DNA of 15,393 nt from JANMDU01 sp043755865 (GTDB lineage: Bacteria > Pseudomonadota > Gammaproteobacteria > Burkholderiales > Burkholderiaceae_C), in NCBI GenBank assembly GCA_043755865.1, contig JAYUSD010000211.1, positions 1 to 15,393 of the forward strand, given 5' to 3'. Below, one piece after another: positions 12,505 through 15,393 of this stretch. A program made the position numbers and the translations under genes. Position 1 is the stretch's first letter, and the number at the start of each line of letters is the position of its first letter. The notes below the pieces were generated by a model, which ran no database searches, was not told the DNA's origin, and saw only the letters and a program-made list of their open reading frames with translations.

Positions 12505-12795
12505 TTATTTCTCCACGACAGCGAACAGGTCGTCTTCTTTCATCACCAAGAGTTCATCGCCGTCAACTTTGACAGTCTGACCGCTGTATTTGCCAAACAA
12601 AACCTTGTCGCCAACCTTCACGGTCAATGGCTTGATTTCGCCTTTGTCGGTGGTGCGGCCAGGGCCAACAGCCAAGACTTCGCCTTGATCGGGTTTCTCA
12701 GCGGCTGCGTCTGGAATGACGATGCCAGAGGCTGTCTTGGTTTCGCTGTCAACGCGTTTGACGATCACGCGATCGGCCAGTGGACGTAGTTTCAT
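12505..12795 (-). CDS. groES: Co-chaperonin GroES (10-kDa, Hsp10)
   Basis: A protein of 96 residues, the usual length. It is the heptameric lid of GroEL. The start MKLRPLADRVIVKR, the mobile loop near SETKTASGIVIP (about 18-29) and the GDKVLFGKYSG and DGDELLVMKEDDL ends are diagnostic. AGGAG (complement of 12801-12805) lies 5 nt before the ATG at 12795; an in-frame ATG further upstream would add 18 residues not found in the family. It is the first gene of the operon, behind a leader of about 115 nt that carries the CIRCE operator. Confidence 0.98.
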   Translation of the reverse strand: MKLRPLADRVIVKRVDSETKTASGIVIPDAAAEKPDQGEVLAVGPGRTTDKGEIKPLTVKVGDKVLFGKYSGQTVKVDGDELLVMKEDDLFAVVEK

Positions 12796-12890
12796 TGCAT
12801 CTCCTAAAGATAATAAACAACACAATTGTTGAATTGGGGTGCGCAACACCGAAGTTGGCGCATGCTAACTACGAAGCGAGATATGTTTTG

Positions 12891-12917
12891 TTAGCACTCG
12901 CTGCGATAGAGTGCTAA
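12891..12917. promoter_or_regulatory. CIRCE operator (HrcA binding site)
   Basis: TTAGCACTC (12891-12899), a 9-nt spacer and GAGTGCTAA (12909-12917) match the CIRCE consensus at all 18 arm positions. HrcA binds here and represses groESL until heat stress titrates GroEL away from it. The element covers the predicted transcription start. Confidence 0.97.
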
Positions 12918-12944
12918 TGATAGCGGCTTTTCGTGAAATTTCAA
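12917..12944 (-). promoter_or_regulatory. groESL promoter, sigma-70 type
   Basis: On the minus strand TTGAAA (12944-12939) and TATCAT (12922-12917) are 16 nt apart, each matching 5 of 6 consensus bases. The start would fall inside CIRCE. No clear sigma-32 -10 box (CCCAT-like) is present, so HrcA is the likely main control. Confidence 0.7.
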
Positions 12945-13061
12945 TGCCACGGGTGTTACAAAATTCATAACGCTATGAAAACCCTAGGCCATCGCAGGCA
13001 TGCTTTGTGCAACGATATTGCTTGGTTTTAGCATTGACCTGTCACTCAACCGGAGAAACTC

Positions 13062-14084
13062 ATGACCTTGCAATCTGCTCTTAAATCCATAGCACTCGGC
13101 GCAGTATTTATGCCGGCTATCACCGCTTTTGCCCAAGAAAAAGTGACCTTCGGCACGAATTGGTTTGCCCAGCCCGGCCACGGCGGCTTTTATCAAGCCG
13201 TTGTCGATGGCACGTATAAACGTTACGGCCTCGATGTAGAAATCGTGCAAGGCGGCCCACAGGTGAACAATCGGCCATTGCTGCCTGTGGGCAAGCTAGA
13301 TTTCCTCATGACCGGCAATTTGCTGCTGACTTTTGACAATGTGAAAAACAAAGTGCCCACCACCGTGGTGGCTGCGATTTTCCAGAAAGATCCGCAAGCA
13401 ATTTTTGCGCACCCAGACCAAGGCTACAGAACCTTTGCCGACGTGGCCAAAGCGCCGACAGCCTTCATCAGCAAAGACGGTCAATTTTCTTTCTGGCAAT
13501 GGATGAAAGCCGAGCATGGCTTCAAGGATGAGCAGCTCAAACCTTATGCCTTCAACGTCGGCCCCTTCCTTGCGGATAAAAAATCTGTGCAACAGGGCTA
13601 CTCGATCAGCGAGCCGGTGAGCATCAAGGCGCAAGCGGGCTTTGATCCTATGGTTTTCTTGCTGGCTGATCATGGCTTTTCCACCTACAGCACGACGATT
13701 GAGACGCGCACAGACTTGGTACGCACCAAGCCTGAGTTGGTGCAAAAATTTGTGGATGCATCGATTATCGGCTGGAACAATTATTTGTATGGCGACAACA
13801 AAGCCACGAATGAATTGCTGAAGAAAACCAATCCAAACTTGAGCGATGCGCAAATTGCAGGCAGCATTGATTTGATGAAGAAGCTGGGCATTGTGGACAC
13901 CGGCGAAGCGCTGCAAAACGGCATCGGCGCAATGAGCCAAGCGCGCATCAAAGATTTTCACGACAAAATGGTGAAAGCCGGTTTGTACAAGGCAGGGGAT
14001 GTTGATCTCAGCCTCGTGGCCACCACACAATTCGTGAACAAGAAAGTCGGCATGGATGTGAAGCAGCGGCTCGGTGGTAAGTGA
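13062..14084 (+). CDS. Periplasmic substrate-binding protein of an ABC transporter (NMT1/THI5-like)
   Basis: A protein of 340 residues. Signal peptide MTLQSALKSIALGAVF... with AFA before QEK (cleavage after residue 24). The mature protein has the NMT1/SsuA-like pattern: FGTNWFAQPGHGGFYQAVVD (30-49), YKRYGLDVEIVQGGP (53-66), then a segment ending in KLDFLMTGN. Such proteins bind pyrimidine precursors, sulfonates, riboflavin or nitriles and deliver them to a membrane permease; the ligand here is not clear. No permease or ATPase gene is in the window on either side, so the partner is encoded elsewhere. GGAG (13052-13055) lies 6 nt before the ATG. A weak promoter (TTGTGC, 18 nt, TAGCAT) precedes it. 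It is transcribed away from groES. Confidence 0.88.
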   Translation: MTLQSALKSIALGAVFMPAITAFAQEKVTFGTNWFAQPGHGGFYQAVVDGTYKRYGLDVEIVQGGPQVNNRPLLPVGKLDFLMTGNLLLTFDNVKNKVPTTVVAAIFQKDPQAIFAHPDQGYRTFADVAKAPTAFISKDGQFSFWQWMKAEHGFKDEQLKPYAFNVGPFLADKKSVQQGYSISEPVSIKAQAGFDPMVFLLADHGFSTYSTTIETRTDLVRTKPELVQKFVDASIIGWNNYLYGDNKATNELLKKTNPNLSDAQIAGSIDLMKKLGIVDTGEALQNGIGAMSQARIKDFHDKMVKAGLYKAGDVDLSLVATTQFVNKKVGMDVKQRLGGK

Positions 14085-14122
14085 GTAGCACGTCAGTCTT
14101 GCGCTGCTCTGAGTATTGATTT

Positions 14123-14716
14123 GTGCGCACCCTCATCGTTTATTGCCATCCCAATCCGGACAGCTTCAGCGCCGCACTTTACAACGCGGCGCAAGAAGCT
14201 TTACGTGGACGCGCCCATGAGCTGCGTTGTATAGATCTCTACGCCGAAGGCTTTGAGCCCGTGCTTAGCTTGCAAGAGCGGATTGACTACTTGTCAAATC
14301 CAAAAGCGATTGAGGCCAAAGTGCAGCCTCATGTGGATGCACTGCGTTGGTGTGAGCACATCGTCTTTGTCTTCCCGATTTGGTTTTACGGCCCGCCAGC
14401 GATGCTCAAAGGCTGGCTAGAGCGCGTGTGGCTGCCCGGCGTGGCGTTTTTACCGCCACCGCAGAAGGGAAAGACGGCTGTGCCCGGCCTGCAACACATC
14501 ACGCGCCTCACTGTGATCACGCATGGCGGCTCGCCATGGTGGTGGCTCAAAATCATGGGCGATCCGTGCAAAAAACTCTTCACGCGCGGCCTGCGTGCGA
14601 TCATGGCGAAAAATTGCCGCAGCACTTTTTTGCAGTTGCACAATATGAACAATGTGAGCCGCGAAGAATGCACGGCGTTTATCAGCAAAGTACGCAGCAA
14701 GTTAGAAAGTATGTGA
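14123..14716 (+). CDS. Flavodoxin-fold NAD(P)H:quinone oxidoreductase-like protein
   Basis: A protein of 197 residues. The start MRTLIVYCHPNPDSF contains the FMN phosphate/ribityl-binding HPxxxSF pattern of the MdaB/KefF/NQO group; FPIWFYGPPAMLKGWLERV (84-102) and THGGSP (133-138) are further family marks. It probably reduces quinones or related compounds by two electrons from NAD(P)H in the cytoplasm. The start is GTG: an in-frame stop lies two codons upstream, so no other start is possible, and the Shine-Dalgarno site is weak (GAG, 9 nt away). The next gene begins 1 nt after its stop, so the pair is translationally coupled. Confidence 0.85.
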   Translation: MRTLIVYCHPNPDSFSAALYNAAQEALRGRAHELRCIDLYAEGFEPVLSLQERIDYLSNPKAIEAKVQPHVDALRWCEHIVFVFPIWFYGPPAMLKGWLERVWLPGVAFLPPPQKGKTAVPGLQHITRLTVITHGGSPWWWLKIMGDPCKKLFTRGLRAIMAKNCRSTFLQLHNMNNVSREECTAFISKVRSKLESM

Positions 14717-14717
14717 G

Positions 14718-15362
14718 ATGAAAAGTGTGTTGAATGCGGCGGCTCGCCGCAATATGGATGCGGTGAAAGAAAGGCTCGGCCCGCAGGCTCTGCAAGAAGC
14801 TGCACAAGCAATTCGTTTGCGAACGGAAGACTTGCCTGCACCCCAAAGCTTGAAAGCAGCCAATGCGATGCCAAAAGCTTTACCGTCTTTAGGCGATGCA
14901 CCTGATGTATCGAGCCGAGCCGGTCAACCGTTAGCCAACTATCTCGCCGCCAAGCGCGTGGGCAATTTGCTCTACATGAGTGGCGTAATTGCAGTCGATC
15001 CTGCGCAGAAGAAAGTTATCACGTCGTATGACGATTTGCCTATGCAAGCAAGGCAAGAGCTTCGCACATTGGGCTACGACACAGGCCAACTCAGCGTCGA
15101 TATCTTTGAAGCGCCGATCGTGGCGCAGAGTTGGTTTGTGCTCTCGCATATTCGCGCTCTTGCTGAGCAACACGGCGGGCAGATGAGCGATGTCTTCAAG
15201 CTCGTGCAGTATTTCCGCGATTTGAGGCATTACCCGGCCTACAACCGCGTGCGAAATATCTTCTGCCCAGCGGGTGTGGTGAGCACAGTCGTTGAAGTCT
15301 CTGGGATGTTGCCGTCGGCTGATGTGCTGGTTGAGGTTGAAGCGACTGTTTTGTTGGCTTAG
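14718..15362 (+). CDS. Rid (YjgF/YER057c/UK114) family protein with N-terminal extension
   Basis: A protein of 214 residues against about 130 for RidA. Residues 65-214 align with the Rid fold: VGNLLYMSGVIAVDP (81-95), the QYFRDLRHYPAYNRVRNIF segment and the end STVVEVSGMLPSADVLVEVE. RidA deaminates reactive enamines/imines with an Arg (Arg105 in E. coli, in FPARSCVEV). Here the matching stretch reads AGVVSTVVEV, so that Arg is missing, and there are about 24 extra residues (about 100-130) between the first strands and the helix. Imine deaminase activity is therefore doubtful. The first 64 residues have no obvious family. Coupling with the oxidoreductase before it suggests a shared catabolic or detoxification task. 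About 30 nt of the window remain after the stop, without a visible terminator. Confidence 0.85.
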   Translation: MKSVLNAAARRNMDAVKERLGPQALQEAAQAIRLRTEDLPAPQSLKAANAMPKALPSLGDAPDVSSRAGQPLANYLAAKRVGNLLYMSGVIAVDPAQKKVITSYDDLPMQARQELRTLGYDTGQLSVDIFEAPIVAQSWFVLSHIRALAEQHGGQMSDVFKLVQYFRDLRHYPAYNRVRNIFCPAGVVSTVVEVSGMLPSADVLVEVEATVLLA

Positions 15363-15393
15363 ACTTTTGCTATTCGAGTATTGTTTGCGAGGC

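Noticed and set aside
12796..12849. Upstream ATG for groES giving 114 residues
   Set aside because: The extra 18 residues do not belong to GroES, and AGGAG sits directly before the ATG at 12795.

Overview
The window looks like chromosomal DNA of a betaproteobacterium, probably Burkholderiales and perhaps Comamonadaceae. The basis is a groES-groL operon under a perfect CIRCE operator, GroEL with a Gly-Met-rich tail, and several short intergenic palindromes of a kind I remember from that group. No rRNA or marker gene fixes the genus. No tRNA, rRNA or CRISPR array was seen.

Layout. (1) 64-1500: an aldehyde dehydrogenase closed by a strong terminator. (2) 1631-2565: an accessory stretch with a vapBC toxin-antitoxin pair behind an operator-like inverted repeat, facing a lone DUF433 gene. 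(3) 2720-7650: a compact seven-gene, same-strand cluster that I do not recognise as a described system. It holds two hydrolases without signal peptides (an SGNH/GDSL esterase and an SH3b plus NlpC/P60-CHAP-like wall hydrolase) and five exported proteins. Four of the five end in nearly the same 13 residues, DDPKV[F/L]GRSARGG, followed at once by the stop codon. (4) 7683-8346: two damaged genes (DUF4258 with a nonsense codon, an antitoxin-like gene with a frameshift) around an intact DUF2283 gene. (5) 8404-9536: a complete IS30-family element. (6) 9620-10591, minus strand: a PIN-domain toxin with two small antitoxin-like genes. (7) 10627-12944, minus strand: groES-groL with terminator, CIRCE and promoter. 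(8) 13062-15362: a periplasmic ABC substrate-binding protein, a flavodoxin-fold NAD(P)H:quinone oxidoreductase-like protein and a Rid-family protein.

The two ends are core-type genes. The middle, about 1.6-10.6 kb, is an accessory island: toxin-antitoxin debris, an insertion sequence, and the tagged-protein cluster. In that cluster the tag is conserved in protein sequence while its codons differ (serine is TCT in one copy and AGY in the others), so selection acts on the peptide. My working reading, which is inference, is that the two hydrolases attack cell envelopes and the exported tagged proteins are periplasmic partners, immunity proteins or co-secreted factors. A C10 tract inside the likely promoter spacer of the first gene could make the cluster phase variable.
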